Source of the DNA: Drosophila persimilis
Taxonomy: Eukaryota > Arthropoda > Insecta > Diptera > Drosophilidae
NCBI RefSeq assembly: GCF_003286085.1
Contig: NW_020825364.1
Location: 248,001 to 312,000, forward strand
Reading direction: 5' to 3'
Length of the DNA stretch: 64,000 nt
The notes beneath the pieces are model-generated. The model had not been told where the DNA came from. It worked only from the letters and a program-made list of their open reading frames with translations, and searched no databases. The position numbers and the translations under genes are program-made. Shown here piece by piece: positions 49,856 to 62,800 of this stretch. The stretch's first letter is position 1. Every line of letters starts with the position of its first letter.

Positions 49856-52800
49856 CTGCAAAAATCGGAAACAGAAGAGAGCAAGAGTTAGTCCTGGGCT
49901 TTTGCCAATTAAAGTCTTGATTGTGCTGTAAGAGAGAGAGGAGAGCAGACAGAATCCCCAAATAATTCTATTACTCCGTGCGACTGCCGTTCGCTCGAAT
50001 CTTCTATTTCTGGTGCTAATCCTGGGCCCAAGACTACCTTCCGTGCCCCCACATGTTGCCAGAGCGACAGAGACAGACAGCGGGAGAGGGGGGAGAGGGG
50101 GGAGAGGGGGGAGAGTCGAGTCGAGTCGAGTCTCATGTCAGCAATCGTTTTTCAATGACTTTTTTCTACCTATTTCCAATTTGTATCTTTCCTGGCAGTC
50201 AATTCCTGCCCCTCCCCCCAGTCCCAGCCCCACGATTGATGCTGGTGTATCTTTTCAGCTGGAAATTGAATTTTTGAGCAGCAGATACTTCCACTGAAGT
50301 AGCAACTCCGCACACATCCCCAGCGAGGGGGGAGGGGGGCAGAATGGGAGGACATATCACACACATGGCAGGCAATGCTAACGAGAATTGACAGCTTGAC
50401 AGCCTGATATCAGTCTGGAAGTCAGCATTAGTTACAGTTCTGTTCGGAGAGTGGGAAGCGGAGTACTCCGGGCATTATTAAAAGCATCCTACAGCCGTGC
50501 TGCACCCCCCCCCCCCCCTCCCCACCCCGCGCTGAAATTGTATCTGCCAGTTAGCGACGCTCGAAACAAACTCAATTTACGGATAACATTGCAGGGCAAT
50601 AATCATGATAAATTAACACTAATTTGCAAGCGCCAGAAAGCGGAGATCCCAGATCCGAGCAACGAGCAACGAGCACGGAGACTCCCAGAATCGAGACTCT
50701 GCTAATCGGCAGGTGAAATGCTGGCTGGATGGCTGGCTGGCTGGATGGATGGGCGCTCCCTGGGTGGGATGTTTGGGAAAAACTTCGATTCCTTTCACAA
50801 AGTTTTCCTCTTCTGCTGCTGGCAGCTTCTGTGGCATCCTCCATCCTCTGGGCCATCCTCTGGGCCATCCTCTGGGCCATCCATTCAATCCTCTATCGTT
50901 ACCATCCCATAAGCGGCCGACACGTTTCGGGCATTAGCAGCAGCGGCAGCAGCGGCAGCCGCCGAAAATTTCAACAGATGAAAAACTGCATCTGCAGCAA
51001 GAAAAATGCTGGCCCATTACCTTTGCCACTTGCCACGTGGCATGCCCCCCAGGCCCCCCACCCCGCCGCGGAAGGCAGGCAAACAATTGCATATCAAATA
51101 TATGTAGTATGTTTTACTTTGCCTTGTTTTTGGGGTTTTTTGGTCTCTTGGAATGGGAATGGGAAAAGTTTAATTAAACTTTTGGCTAAGACGGAAGGCA
51201 CTGCACACGCAGCAGAACTGCATCCACGAGATACATTTATGGCAGGAAAAGCACCGACTGGCAGTGTGGCAGGGCGGCAGAGTGGCAAGGAGTTCGTTGG
51301 GTGTAAACGATATTTAGTCATTCTTGAAAATGGGAAAACGTGAGGCGCATAAATTTCGAGGCGAAAACCCGAGCCCAAGCCCCAAGCCCGAGCCCCAACC
51401 CGAGCCCCAAAGAACTCTTTTTGGTTCCACGCAAAGCGAAAATTGCGAATGCGACTCCCGACTCTGCGAATCTCTTTCTCCTTGACTGAATGAATGAATG
51501 AATGAATGAGTACAGACCCCAGCCCCCGCCCCCGCCCCCCTTGCGAGTGCTGAAGAGCTGGATGAGTGCCGTATTGAGAGGGGATTGGGGGATCGGGGAA
51601 GCAGATACATATATCGTACAGCGGGCTGTGTGGGTGGCAGTAATTCCTTTTCTTCTGCGGAGTCGCGCGGGCTATTAATAAATTTATTTTTGCTGCATGC
51701 TTGAAATAAATTGTAAAGTCACGTGAGCTTTGGCTTCCCCCTCCCCCTTGCCCCCCCTTTGGCTGCCGCTGTTTGATTTGCCTTTGATGACTGCTCATCG
51801 GGTTGCAGCTGTGAGGAGAAAATTTCGGAGTCGGAGTCACGGAGTCGCGGAGTCCAAGTTGAGTCTTTGGCAATGTTGCGACAGCTGTCAGGCCGCCAGG
51901 CTGTGAGGCAGCTGCCAAGTGCGTGGGCCGCCTCCGTGCGAGGCGCTCTTTCAATTGAATGTCCGACCGACCCAGAGGGAGAAGGGGGGGGAAACAAAAA
52001 CAAAACCCACAAAAAAAAAAGCCACAAAAACGCGTCTTCAGTTTCAATCGTTGGCAGCAGCTTTTTGCGTGGAAACGTGCCCGCCGGCGGCTTCCTCTGT
52101 TTGCCATCCGAATGGAGGTGCCCGCACACGCCCACGCGTGGTGCCACGCCCACCCAAACCCAACCAAAATCAAACAAAACGAAACGGTAAAACGCAAAGA
52201 AGAAGCAAGCCAACGGAATGGAAATTCGCGACTTGAAGATACTCTCTACTGCGGTGGGGGTGTGTGGGTGCGGGGAGGGGGGTTTGGGGATGGAGACCCT
52301 CTCGAAAATGGGGCTGGTTCCCTGATTGTTCCACGGATTCGTGGCGAGTGTGCGGGGAGCCCACTAGGCCGGCTCTACCCCTCTTCCGGTGCTCCCTTTA
52401 CAGGGTATGGAAACTGTGAACAAAGAGAGTTGCTTGCTACATCAATAACTGGACAATCGACAACAATCGATATTCGCCGGAGCGCGGGAGGGAAAAGCAA
52501 TTACACATGTCCCCCCCACCACCCCCCTACCCACTGCCATGCCACGGCACGGCAGACCCCTCTATGGAGCGGCAGCATCGATTCAATATTTATATTTCCA
52601 CACCCATTCCCCCCCACCCCCGTTCCCCCATCGAACTGAGGGAAGGGCCGAGAGGCAGGGGGGGACTCATCCCGGCTGCCTTTTTAATTAGTGCGAAATG
52701 TTTGAACATTATTTTCATTTATATATTCCTCGTGCTCTTTTATTTGCCATCAAATATGAGCGTATAGAAATTAATATTGTATGACGGCGACGGGGAGCGG

Positions 52801-53030
52801 GGAGCGCGGGGGGGTTGTGCGTCGAAACATAGTGTTTTTCAACTCACCCCCCACCCTCCCCACCACCCCATCCATCCACAAACACACAGTCGGAGAGAAA
52901 TTGCCAAAAATGTTCTCTGCTCTGCTCTCAAATTAACACAGAAATTCGCCGTAAACCGCCGCCACTTTTGGGCTTAATTACCTAAATATTTCACTCTCTG
53001 GAGTTTATTTGAATTTTCATTTCGATTTGC
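49856..53030. other. noncoding DNA, probably first intron of the membrane-protein gene
   Basis: No exon is supported. It contains a GGAGAG repeat at 50088-50113, a GTCGA repeat at 50114-50130, poly-C near 50507-50518, GGCCATCCTCT repeats near 50850-50882 and GAATGAAT repeats near 51487-51508. A 367-codon open frame on the - strand (52197-51094) opens with TTG rather than ATG and consists of repeat-derived residues. Confidence 0.5.
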
Positions 53031-53035
53031 AACAC

Positions 53036-53378
53036 AGAAAAACGAGGGGGAACGTTGCGAGTTGCTGCAGAGACCGCAACTCTACATTTATACCCGATAC
53101 TAAGTCCGAATGGGCTCTCCTTCGGCAGACGCCGCTAATATTGAACGACACGACAAACGACACAGTGCGTGCAAGAGAGACAGAAAATCAGTCTGAGCGT
53201 GACGTCACGGGCGCTGCGTACGGACGGACGGACAGACAGACATGGCTCAATCGACTCGGCTGTTGATGCTGATCAAGAATATATATACTTTATAGGGTCG
53301 GAAACGATTCCTTCTGGACGTTACACACATCCATTTTCACCACAAATCTAATATACCCCTGGACTCGTTTTGAGTATC
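53036..53378 (+). mobile_element. mini-me-type MITE (DINE-1/Helitron-like repeat)
   Basis: A non-autonomous element without coding capacity. It shows the known layout of Drosophila mini-me elements: a (GTCY)n block seen here as GGACGGACGGACAGACAGAC (53221-53240), a conserved core of about 33 bp starting GGCTCAATCGACTCGGCTG (53243-53275), then a (TA)n block (53279-53287). Near-terminal inverted repeats are visible: GATACTAAGTCC at 53096-53107 against GGACTCGTTTTGAGTATC at 53361-53378. The left part, from GGGGGAACGTTGCGAG, matches my memory of the obscura-group form. Exact ends are uncertain, and the right end looks shortened. Insertion lies inside the probable intron of the - strand gene. Confidence 0.75.
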
Positions 53379-56300
53379 TGCAGAGTCGGTATTTAATTAC
53401 CATAAATGTGCTGTAATCTGGGGAATTATTTAGAGTTTATTTCGGAAAAACCAGCACGAAAATATCCTCCGATAAGGAGTGGAAAAATCAAATTAAATTT
53501 TAAGGCCAGGCCCGAAAACTAGAGCAAAAGGTCAGGCGGGGTGGCCGAAGGGTCGAAGAAAAGGGCATGGAATGGAATGGAATGGAATGGAATGCATCTC
53601 AAGTCGTAATGTCCATCGGAGGAGTAACGGAGTAACGGCCCTGCTCTTTGCTCCTCAGACGAATATTCAGGGCTGTCCAGGGCACAGGGTACGTGTCTGG
53701 CATTTCTGTTTGTGGGCATCAAGAAGGACCTAATTTGCACTAATGATAGGAACAAGAAGGATCCTCTTCTGGACACTGGCGCAGTGCCAGGGAGGGGAAA
53801 AGTGTGCGTGTGTTGGGTAATTGAGTTTCCCCGCTAAAACACTCCACACTCCACAAAACGAATCGAATTGATGGAAACGAAAGCAAAAGAGCAAAAGGCA
53901 GGCCCATTTTACCGACAAGGGAATGCATGAAAATTGAAATTTTATTCAAATGTAACCACCCGCTACCCACCACCCCCCTCCCACATCTCTCCCCTCTCCC
54001 ACCCTCACAGATACACACGGAGAAAAAAGCACTGAGCCGCGAATACTTACACATTTATTTCATTTGGATCGAATATTGCAATCGGTAAAGACTATTGAGT
54101 ATTGCTTTTCGGCTTAATAGATTCACCATTAGCTGAGATTGGGCCCATTTTCAGGGATTTGTTAGTGCACCTTTGAGGAGAAACTTTTCTCGAGAAAATA
54201 GTAGAGGAAAACCGGACTAAATACAGGCAAAGGTGAGCTATGGCTTGTTCACATCAAAGACTATGAAATTATATGTCAATTAGATATAAAAGAAAATGTA
54301 ATAAAATTTATTTTATTTTTTATATATAATACATTTAATTTCTTTGGTTTTTCTCTCAGTGTAGAGATGGAAATTGACAACTTTTGTTAGATTTACATAA
54401 ATTATGAGGACAGAGAAAAACGAATCGAATCGAATGTTTTCGAGTGCAGCAGAGAGAGAGAGTGGGAGAGAGAGAGAGAGAGTGGGAGAGAGTGAGTGAG
54501 AGATTTGGCTGGATTCGAAATTAGTTGATTTGTATGCGGCAGCGACTGGACAAAAATGAAAGAAAGAAAGAAGAAACTAATAGAGTTGTATAACGAGTTG
54601 GTTGCAGTGTTGAGCAGCCCAAGGGGAAACTGCCCTGGAAACTGGATAACTGGAAAAGCCGCAGCCGCAGCCCAGACCCGATCCCATCCGATCCGATCCC
54701 ATCCGAGCCATCGGCAGCTGATAAACTTGGAGTTTTATTGCCAATTCAAATTCAAATTCAAATTGAAATTGAAATCTTTTGAATGTGGAAATCAACGAAT
54801 GACAACGAGTATCGTTGCTGGCATTTCTTTCTTCGATCGAAACTACTAATGAAGCCCAAGGGGAATGTCGGGGAGATAAGATCTCAGCGAGAGAGAGACG
54901 GAGAGAGAGAGAGGGGCAACCATTGTTGGGAAACTGAAATGTGGCCTACAAGATACGAATAAAAGACTCGCAGTAAAGATTAGGCAGAAAGCGAGAGAGA
55001 GACCTGTCGCTGTCTCTGTCGCTGTCGCCGTCTCTGGGGGACAACAGTTAGTGGATGCCTAACGATGGGCTCCCCCCCGTTTGAGATAAGTAAATTTAGC
55101 CATTATTTGGTGGAACGTTTCTCGATAAATACCCTCTAAAGCCCCTGCCTGACAAAATCAACTAGAAATTGATGAAACTTGCCTTTCCCCCTTTGCCCCT
55201 TTCCCCCTTTGGACAAAAGCCAAGAGATTTGCTGGGAAAACTGCTGCCCAGAGTTGTGCCTTGAGCCACACACAGCGTGTGGGAGCCGCTACCCGATTGA
55301 CTGACAGACGGACACTCTCTGTGTTCCCAGATTCATAATTCTCGACAAACAAATCGCTTTATAATCCCTTTTCAAACACACACAAAGACTTTTCAAACTC
55401 GCCCGGGCTGGCAGGCACTTCTGGTTTTAGCTCTAATCCCGAGCTGTCAATAAGACATTAATGCTCCCACCAGTTTCGGCTTTGGCTTCAGTTTTGAGCT
55501 AAGAAAATGGTGGGAGACGGTGGGAGGGGGGGATGGATCGTGTTACCCCCGAAAACGCATTCTGATGATGAAAGAAAAGGATGAAAGGGATGCCCAAGCC
55601 ACACGCAGCCATACGCCACTTGAGATATGTATATCCCTCGACACACACACACACACACACACACAGACACAGCACTTGTTGAAAGAAGGGAAAAGACTGC
55701 ATGCTGCATGCCACTCGAGATATTTGGAAGATAGAGGAGCAGCACTCCTTCTCTGCCCTTCTCTGCCTCTCTCTGCCTCTCTCTCTCTGTGGCTGCTGCA
55801 TATGTGCATAATATTTATGATATATGTATATTTTGTTGAAAATTTAATTTCAAATTTGCTGCCGCTGCCGCTGCACCGCCACCGTCTTGTGGCAGCACCT
55901 ACAAGACGCTGCGAACGCCACAAACGCCAAAGTTATGGCTCGAGCATAAAATCGTTGCTGCCCCGGAGATTCCCGGTGCTAGATTTTCCTCCAGCTTTTC
56001 TGCTACACGCTACACGTGGCCTTTCATAGTCGTACTTTTTGTTGCCAAGTGTCTAATGCAATTTGCTGGCGAACAAACTCAATAAAGGCAGCCCTGAACA
56101 GAGCAGGAGCGCAGGATGCAGAGAGTGAGAGAGGGAGAGCCCCCGCAGATGGAGGAGCAGCGGCAGCAGCAGCAGTTGATAGATTTGCCCGGGCAGCCGC
56201 GGGCCACACACGCGCAAAAAGGAGGAGAAGCGGATGAGAAGGGAATGTTGGGGGGGGGGGGACTGGGGAGAAGAAGGGCTTCACCTTTGGCTCTCGGGCC

Positions 56301-57051
56301 ACTTTGCTTTTGCAATCATTTTTCTTGGCAGCCAGAGGACGAGGGCGCAGCGCAGGGACCACAGTTCAGAACAGTACAGTAGATGCTCGTTAAGGCTAAC
56401 CAGCTTATGAGGGATTTGCCGCCCAACCCCGCGCTCTGGACGGCCTTATCGAGCGGCTGCTGTAGCTGGGGGGCGGCTCCAATAGAAATCATCAGCAGGA
56501 GAGGCGGGGGGAGGGGGAAAAGAAGTAAAATAAATACGAAAATCAATATGTAGGCGTAAGCAGGAGCTGGAGCTGGAGCTGGAGCAGGAGCAGCAGCAGG
56601 TCAATGTATCCCCCGTGTATCCATAAGATACAGATACACAGGAAGCATAAAATGAATTAATTCCTGAATGGAGCAGGAGGAGGGCGGAGAGCGGAGGGCG
56701 GAAGTAAGCAGCACATTCTAATCGAAAAGCAAGTGAAAACAGCCACTCCCCCCTCTCCCCCCCTCGACAATAGCTAGTGTACTGTAGGCGATGGGCGCGG
56801 GCGAGGGCGTGGGCGTGGCTGGTGAAAACATGTTTAGGGCGGCTGCAGAACAAAAAAAAAACCCAAAAGCCAAAAGCGAAAGCGAAAACACAGACAAGGA
56901 CACAAATCTTGGCACATAAAACAATTAGCAGGCGAGCAGGAGGGGGCGGGGGGTCCAATGGGGGGATTTGGAGAGGCTTAGTGGAGGGTGCGGCGAGAAT
57001 AAATGACAACAGTTTTGGGCTCTAGAAATTAGTTTAGGTCCCACACCACCG

Positions 57052-57054
<3 letters not shown>

Positions 57055-57082
<28 letters not shown>
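57055..57082 (+). repeat. 28-nt poly-C tract
   Basis: An uninterrupted run of 28 C. Similar but shorter C or G runs are at 3410-3422, 7077-7090, 27761-27780, 46088-46102, 50507-50518 and 63250-63262. Such runs are prone to sequencing error, so their lengths are uncertain. Confidence 0.9.
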
Positions 57083-57446
57083 TGCCCGCCGAACAGGACG
57101 GGGGAGGAATCCCCCTTATTTGATACCCTGTAGGGGTCTGGGGAACGGCCTGTGGTGGCCACGATAGAGATATGATCCATCGAAATGCCAAAATTCATAA
57201 CGATCCGACGAGCATTACGATCGGGGGGACTTCCCTTTCTATGAGAGGGGATTTTCATGGGTTTTTCCCCGTCTAGAGGGTACCTTTGAAGTCACTTTCC
57301 CACTGGTCTTTGTTGTGCGGCAGACGAAGAATTTATGAATATTAAATGAGAAGTCAGAGAGCTAAAGCCGAGCCAAAGTCGGAGCCAAAGCCAAAGCCAA
57401 AGCCAACAGCAATTTATGGCACATGCAAATGCCTCATATATCAAAA

Positions 57447-57526
57447 GGCTCTCCGGCTCTACTGCTCTCCGGCTCTCCTGCTCTCCGGCTCTCCTGCTCC
57501 CCGGCTCTCCTGCTCTCCGGCTCTCT
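57447..57526 (+). repeat. 16-bp minisatellite GGCTCTCCTGCTCTCC
   Basis: About five copies of GGCTCTCCTGCTCTCC with single-base changes. It yields Ser/Pro/Leu-rich open frames on the + strand and Glu/Ser/Arg-rich ones on the - strand. Confidence 0.85.
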
Positions 57527-58912
57527 GTGTGAAGTCATAAAGCACCGAAACGGACAACAAACAAGAGCTAACAAGGACAACTGTCTGGGCAGCAGAGGGA
57601 TATACGATACGATGCGATAGGACTCTGTCCGGCCAAGAGGACACTGGGACAAGGGGACACGGCCCAAGAAGACAAACAAATTTCCAATCGCAAGCAAAAC
57701 ATTTTCCCTGACATTAATAGCAAAATAGGAAAACACACACAGACCAGGGACCAGGGACCACGGACCAGGGACCAGAGGAAAAAGAGACATCTCTCTCCAG
57801 CCCCAGCCCCAGCCCCAGCCCCAGCTCCTCCTCCACTATACACAATATATATAGTATATACAGTATATAGAGTATATAGAGTATATACATTCTTTATGTT
57901 GCGATAATACCAAAAGGGGGGGGCTGGGGCTGGGGCTGTGTGTCATCGTGTCTGCCTGCTGCTGCTTGACTGCCAAAAACAATAGATTAACGTCCTGCCC
58001 AGAGCCAAGGCAACAACCAGCCAACAAAAGGTCAAAGCTGCCAAGAAAAAAGAAGCGAAACAAAGGCAAACTCCCCCCCTTTCCGAAAGAGAAATTAAAA
58101 TAATAAAGAAATTGCTGGATGGCGGACGGAGAAGATTGAAACTGAAATTGAAATCTGTATAGACTGCATAGAGGTTCGTTCCATCATGTGACGGTCATTC
58201 GGGTTACCAGGTTACCTACCCAGCAGCACATCCGTCCCTCCGTCTCTCCGTCTCTCCCTCTCCTACCAATTAGAGCCGTTCTAGCCCTCCTAGACATCCT
58301 TCCTCCCCGTCTTTCCTTTCCTTTGGCTGTAACTTCAATCGCATTATAAACAAATAAATATACTTAAGCCGAGGAGCGGAGAGCTCATAAAACAGACTCC
58401 GACTCGACTGCGACTCTCGACTATATCAAAGCCACTGGCACGGAGTCAGAGCCGGAGACGAAGGCGGAGACGGAGCCGGAGCGGAGTCAACAATATTGGC
58501 CAAGAACGACGCAAAATGGCCATCAACTTTAATTGAGTTGAAGAACAAAAAACATCAACAACAACATCATCTGAAATAGACGGCAATCCGAGAAATACGT
58601 AGAAACAGAGTCTCGGGCAACGGTACAAATGTCTTGGCCAAAGAGACAGCAAGAGAGACAGAGAGAGAGAGAGAGACAGAGAGAGAGAGAGGGCGGAGAA
58701 AGCTGGAGCTGCGATGAGCGGAGCGGAAGGAATTTTAGCAAATTAGATTGTTTTCCACTTGAGTTCGTTTTAACGCTTACGAGACGCCCAGCCAGAAACC
58801 AGCCAGAACCAGAACCAGAATCAGAATCAGCCAGGAACCACCAGCCAGAGCTGAGAGAGGAGAGAGACGAGAGAGGGGAGACGAGAGACGTGAGCTCTGG
58901 ACTGCGGATGGA

Positions 58913-59287
58913 ATGGGGTGGAATCGGTGGAGTCTTGTAATCTCATGCCCCATTCTTTGGCTGCTGCCTCTGCCTCTTCCTCTTCCAGTTGTGGCAGTAC
59001 TTGTCTTGCTGTTGCGATGTTACCTTTTCTCTATCTTTGAGGGGCAACTGCAGCCAAGCCGCCGAGCCAGCCACCGAGCCAGCCACCGAGCCACCGAGCC
59101 ACCCACCAAGGCAACAAAAAACCCAGCAAAAACCAGTAACAAGAGCCAGAGCAGCCAGCAAGAACAGGCGATGGCTAATCTCCGACGGCAGAGATACCCT
59201 TGGAGGAGCATTGCCTGGAAAGAAGATGAGATGAGTAGTGGAAGAGCGACCCCCGGCTCACTCGCTCAGCTCGCTTGTGCGCGCTGA
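58913..59287 (+). CDS. possible short membrane-anchored protein, unrecognised
   Basis: An ATG ORF of 124 codons. Residues 6-42 are strongly hydrophobic (SLVISCPILWLLPLPLPLP then VVAVLVLLLRCYLFSIF), like a signal anchor, followed by a basic Ser/Arg/His-rich stretch (50-75), a Lys/Gln/Ser-rich stretch and RRQRYPWRS near 94. The hydrophobic part owes much to CTGCCTCTGCCTCTTCC-type repeats and could be fortuitous; the same sequence also makes a good splice acceptor (CTCTTCCAG at 58980-58988). An overlapping upstream ATG at 58908 is in another frame. The preceding 100 bp, rich in CCAGAACCAGAAT repeats, resemble a Drosophila 5' UTR. The stop codon lies in the first copy of a tandem duplication. Confidence 0.15.
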   Translation: MGWNRWSLVISCPILWLLPLPLPLPVVAVLVLLLRCYLFSIFEGQLQPSRRASHRASHRATEPPTKATKNPAKTSNKSQSSQQEQAMANLRRQRYPWRSIAWKEDEMSSGRATPGSLAQLACAR

Positions 59288-59440
59288 TACGAGCCATGGA
59301 TGGAGTGTCTTTCCGAGGATCGTTTCTGACCAGAATACATACAGCGACCCCAGGCTCACTCGCTCAGCTCGCTTGTGCGCGCAGAAATGAGTCGAATATC
59401 AGACGAGCCATGGATGGAGTGTCTCTTAGAGGATCTTCTG
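59245..59440 (+). repeat. imperfect tandem duplication of about 85-98 bp
   Basis: Copy 1 (59245-59328) and copy 2 (59343-59440) share an almost identical first 40 bp from AGCGACCCC to TTGTGCGCGC and a shared second part from ACGAGCCATGGATGGAGTG. Copy 2 has an extra 14-15 bp in the middle, and a 14-bp spacer separates the copies. The unit is not low complexity, so this is a true local duplication. Confidence 0.85.
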
Positions 59441-59740
59441 CACGATTTACACCCAAATTGGATTCTTGGATTCCGCAAACCTTCGAAAACTTTTTGTCTC
59501 TGCTTCTATGGCTCTTCGAAGGGCTATGGCTATGGCTATGGATACGTCTCTGTAGGTCTCTGTAATCGTAGTACCCGCTCGGAAGGAAAAGAAGAGTAGA
59601 AGGTTTCCGTTGTCCGGGGACAATCATCACTCACTCAGTCGGCAGAAAATTGATGATAATAATCGCACGTACTGTCGGGGCCAACAATTGTGTGTCGGAA
59701 TGGAGGGGGGGAGGGGGGTGGAAGGTGCGGGTAAGCTTGA

Positions 59741-59815
59741 TGGCTGCTCTGCTCTGCTCTGCTCTGCTCTGCTCAGCTCTGCTCTGCTCTGCTCTGTTCT
59801 GCTATGAAATCGCAG
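59741..59815 (+). repeat. TGCTC pentanucleotide array
   Basis: About thirteen copies of TGCTC/CTGCT with one or two substitutions (AGCTC, TGTTC), adjacent to a G-rich segment. Confidence 0.9.
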
Positions 59816-62800
59816 TAATACCAGGGCTTACACGCAGAACCACTGCCGTGGCATGCCACTCCAGCTGATGGCCAACAGCTGCTCCTCCTCCTCCGGCACA
59901 ACTCTCTCTGCTTTCTCCTTCGCCTTTGGGCCCCAAAGGGACACCTTGCAGCGTTGTCATTAAAGCCAATAAAGTGGTCGCCAAATGACATTGTCAGCGG
60001 CGCGGCATGGCACGGCGCGGCGCGGATTCGAGTCGCGTCGCGGAGTCGCAGCGCGTCGCTTGCGTCGCTGATTGAGCACAGAAGGCAGCTGCTGCGGCAC
60101 TAGACCAAATCCCCCGCTGCCACCCGCCGCCCCAAACCACGTAAAGCTCCATTTCACCGCCTCCTCCAAAGCCAATAGCCTCCTCCCTCTCCCCTCCCCC
60201 CATCCCACTTGTTCCCTTTCCTTTCTTTTCCTTTTTTTTTCGTTGTTGTTTTTTTTTTATCAGCGACAGCAAAAAATGAAGCGAATTTATCTCTATTACC
60301 GTTAGCTGCTGCTGCTGCTGCCATGCCACGCCCACATTTGTTGACGCTCCCATCATTTGTATTGTCGACATGCTCCCCTCCCCTCCTCTGCCAAAGAGGG
60401 GGAGTGGCAGTGGCAGTGGCATGCGATATAGAACAGATACAGATACAGATTTGAGGAGACAGCTGGAAGGATGAACGACAGGCGGGCGGGAGGGGTGGGT
60501 GCGGCGGCAGGACTCTAAAAGCAAACTCGAGTTGAGCCTCGTTTTTGGACAGAGACAAAAATGATTGATGGTCGGCCCTAAAACGATTTTGCCGCACTTT
60601 AAAATGCCCGCGAAAATTGCACGAAGGCAGCCGAAAATAATGGAAAAATGTTTAGCATTACTTGAGATGATCTGCTATACGGGGAGGGGGTTGAGGGGGG
60701 GGATGGATGGAGGGATTGGAGGGAATCTTCCCACAGAACCCACCAGAGACATTCCTTCTCTTAGTTTCGGGAGGGGCGCAAGATGTAAATATCATAAAAG
60801 ATTGTTAACATTAACTGTCTAATTTGTTGTCATTTGGACGTTGGAAGAGCTTCTTCAGAAGACACGACACACACGAGCTGGCCAAGAGAGCTGGAGAGAA
60901 GGCGGCTAAATGGCCAGAAGCCACCAGCCACCAGCCACCAGTCAGAAGTGGAAAACGTGTTTTACCCGCACGCTAATAACTCTGCTTTTGACGTTTTTTA
61001 CCAGCGGTTGGAGGATGGAAATTAATGACAGCCGAAATCATTTTAGCCAGGCTTAAATCACGGGGAAGACAGACGACAGACGACAGACGAAAGAAGATGA
61101 AGTAGCCCAGAAGATAGGGCCACGGACACACTTAAGTTTTGTTTGGACAAACATTAATAAACCGCTGGCTTTAAGGGGGGCTTTTAAGCGAAGGAAACCG
61201 CTCCCCACCCCGCCACACCCCTCTCCGCCCTCTCCACCTCTGTCTTTGCCGCTGAATGCATAATTTCGGGAGGGGCGGGTGGTGGGGTTGGAGGTTTCCA
61301 CTAAAAGTTTTCGGTTTAGTGGAGCCCGCGATGAAGGTCTCAGGTCTACCTCTGAACTACCGTTTTCTTGTCTGCGACAGAGACAGACAGACAGAGGGGA
61401 AGAGAGGGAGGGAGGGAGAGATGCATCCCATGGATGGTCTGTGGTGGCATGACCATGACCATAGCCATCCCATTGCTTTGGCCATGAGAATGAATTTCAA
61501 ATGGAGAGACGACGGACATGAAAAACCTTTTATCTAAAAGTGCTTTCTGCTTTCCCCACCACATCTCTGGGCCCGTTGCCCGTTGCCCGTTGCCCGCTCC
61601 CCCTCTCTTTTCTGGTGAGATGTCTGTATTAGCCAAAGAAGCAAATGCAACTGGAAATTAAGCAACAGACAACAACAGAAAGGGGGCAAGCGGCAAGCGG
61701 CAAGAGGCAAGCGGCAACAAGCGGCGGCCCGAATGAACAAAGCAAAGAGGAGGCCAGGAGACACTGCGACTCTCTCTCTCTCTCTCTCTCTGTCTCTCCG
61801 GCTGCAGTCGGGAGACCAAATGCCGCTAATTTAGTTACTAACGCGCTTCTCTCCGAACCGAACAAAAAAACCCCCGAAAACCCTCATGTACCTGCGGTTA
61901 CACAGCAGTTTCCGAGCCCCCCCCACCCCCCTCCCCCCCTTCCTCGATGGATTGGCGGGGTGCAGTGTTTAGTGTTTGGTATTTTTCGGATGGAAATTGT
62001 GTAGCCGCCGCTGCTGATGATGGCTAATTAGTTGGTAGTCAGCCCTCCCGCCCCCGCCTCTGCCCCTCTATCATATCATGATGTCTTTATAGAACACACA
62101 ACAATTGTGTGGCAGTGGCGCAGAGGGGAGAGGGGGAGACCTCTTTTGTTGGGTGCAAATGACTGCATCATTAAATGGCAAACAAAAAACCAACAGAAAA
62201 ACTACCGAAAAACTACAGAAATTTCTATACGCGGTATCCGCCGAGTATTTGTAGCTTTTCAGCTTTTGCTGACCGCAATCTAATTGGTCTAATAAAAGTT
62301 GGTAACAGACAGGGGAGAGGGGAGCACAGAGGAGGGGGGGGTGGGAGCACAGAGGAGGCACATATATATTTTAATGCTAATGTGCACACATTTGTCCGGC
62401 AATCGCCCGGGCAATCCACATTAATCAGCATTCGGCATTCGGCGGAGGCCGCAAAGCCCGCAACGGCCCCCCCCCAGGCCCCCCCCCGGAGGGACCCTTT
62501 GTAGTGTGTGAGCTCTGCGGTTTTCGGTATTTGGGGCTTACGAATCGCCACAAGCTGTCTGGCGGGGAAAACTAAAGTTTTAATTATGAAAGGTGGAAAA
62601 AGGCTTCAATTGAAAGGCGAAACCGGGAAAGCGATCCCGGACTAAGCCGCGCAGCGAGGGGCACCCCTGCCCCGCCCATAGATCCACGCTTGTTTCCACC
62701 CTTTTTCGGGGCACATTCCGGGGATACTCTTGCCACTTGCCTCGGGGCTTGCCACAGCAGAGCCTCCCTAACACCTCCCCCAACTAGATGGGTATTACCT

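Larger units (their letters stand above)
53379..58912. other. noncoding DNA with microsatellites
   Basis: No gene is supported. It holds (GGAAT)n at 53568-53593, GA runs near 54450-54490 and 54885-54915, a CA run at 55641-55665, GGAGCT repeats near 56565-56590, a 28-nt C run and CCAG/AGCC repeats near 57785-57825. A perfect GTAAGT donor on the - strand lies at 54051-54046, and another GTAAGC on the - strand near 58780-58775; either could end an upstream noncoding exon of the - strand gene, but no matching start is evident. Confidence 0.5.

Noticed and set aside
51094-52197. 367-codon open frame on the - strand with a hydrophobic start
   Set aside because: It opens with TTG, not ATG, and the body reads out CT/GA-rich and GAATGAAT repeats. 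Long frames of this type occur throughout the window.
53169-53351. 60-codon ORF inside the MITE
   Set aside because: It spans the GACN and TA blocks of a non-autonomous element with no coding capacity.
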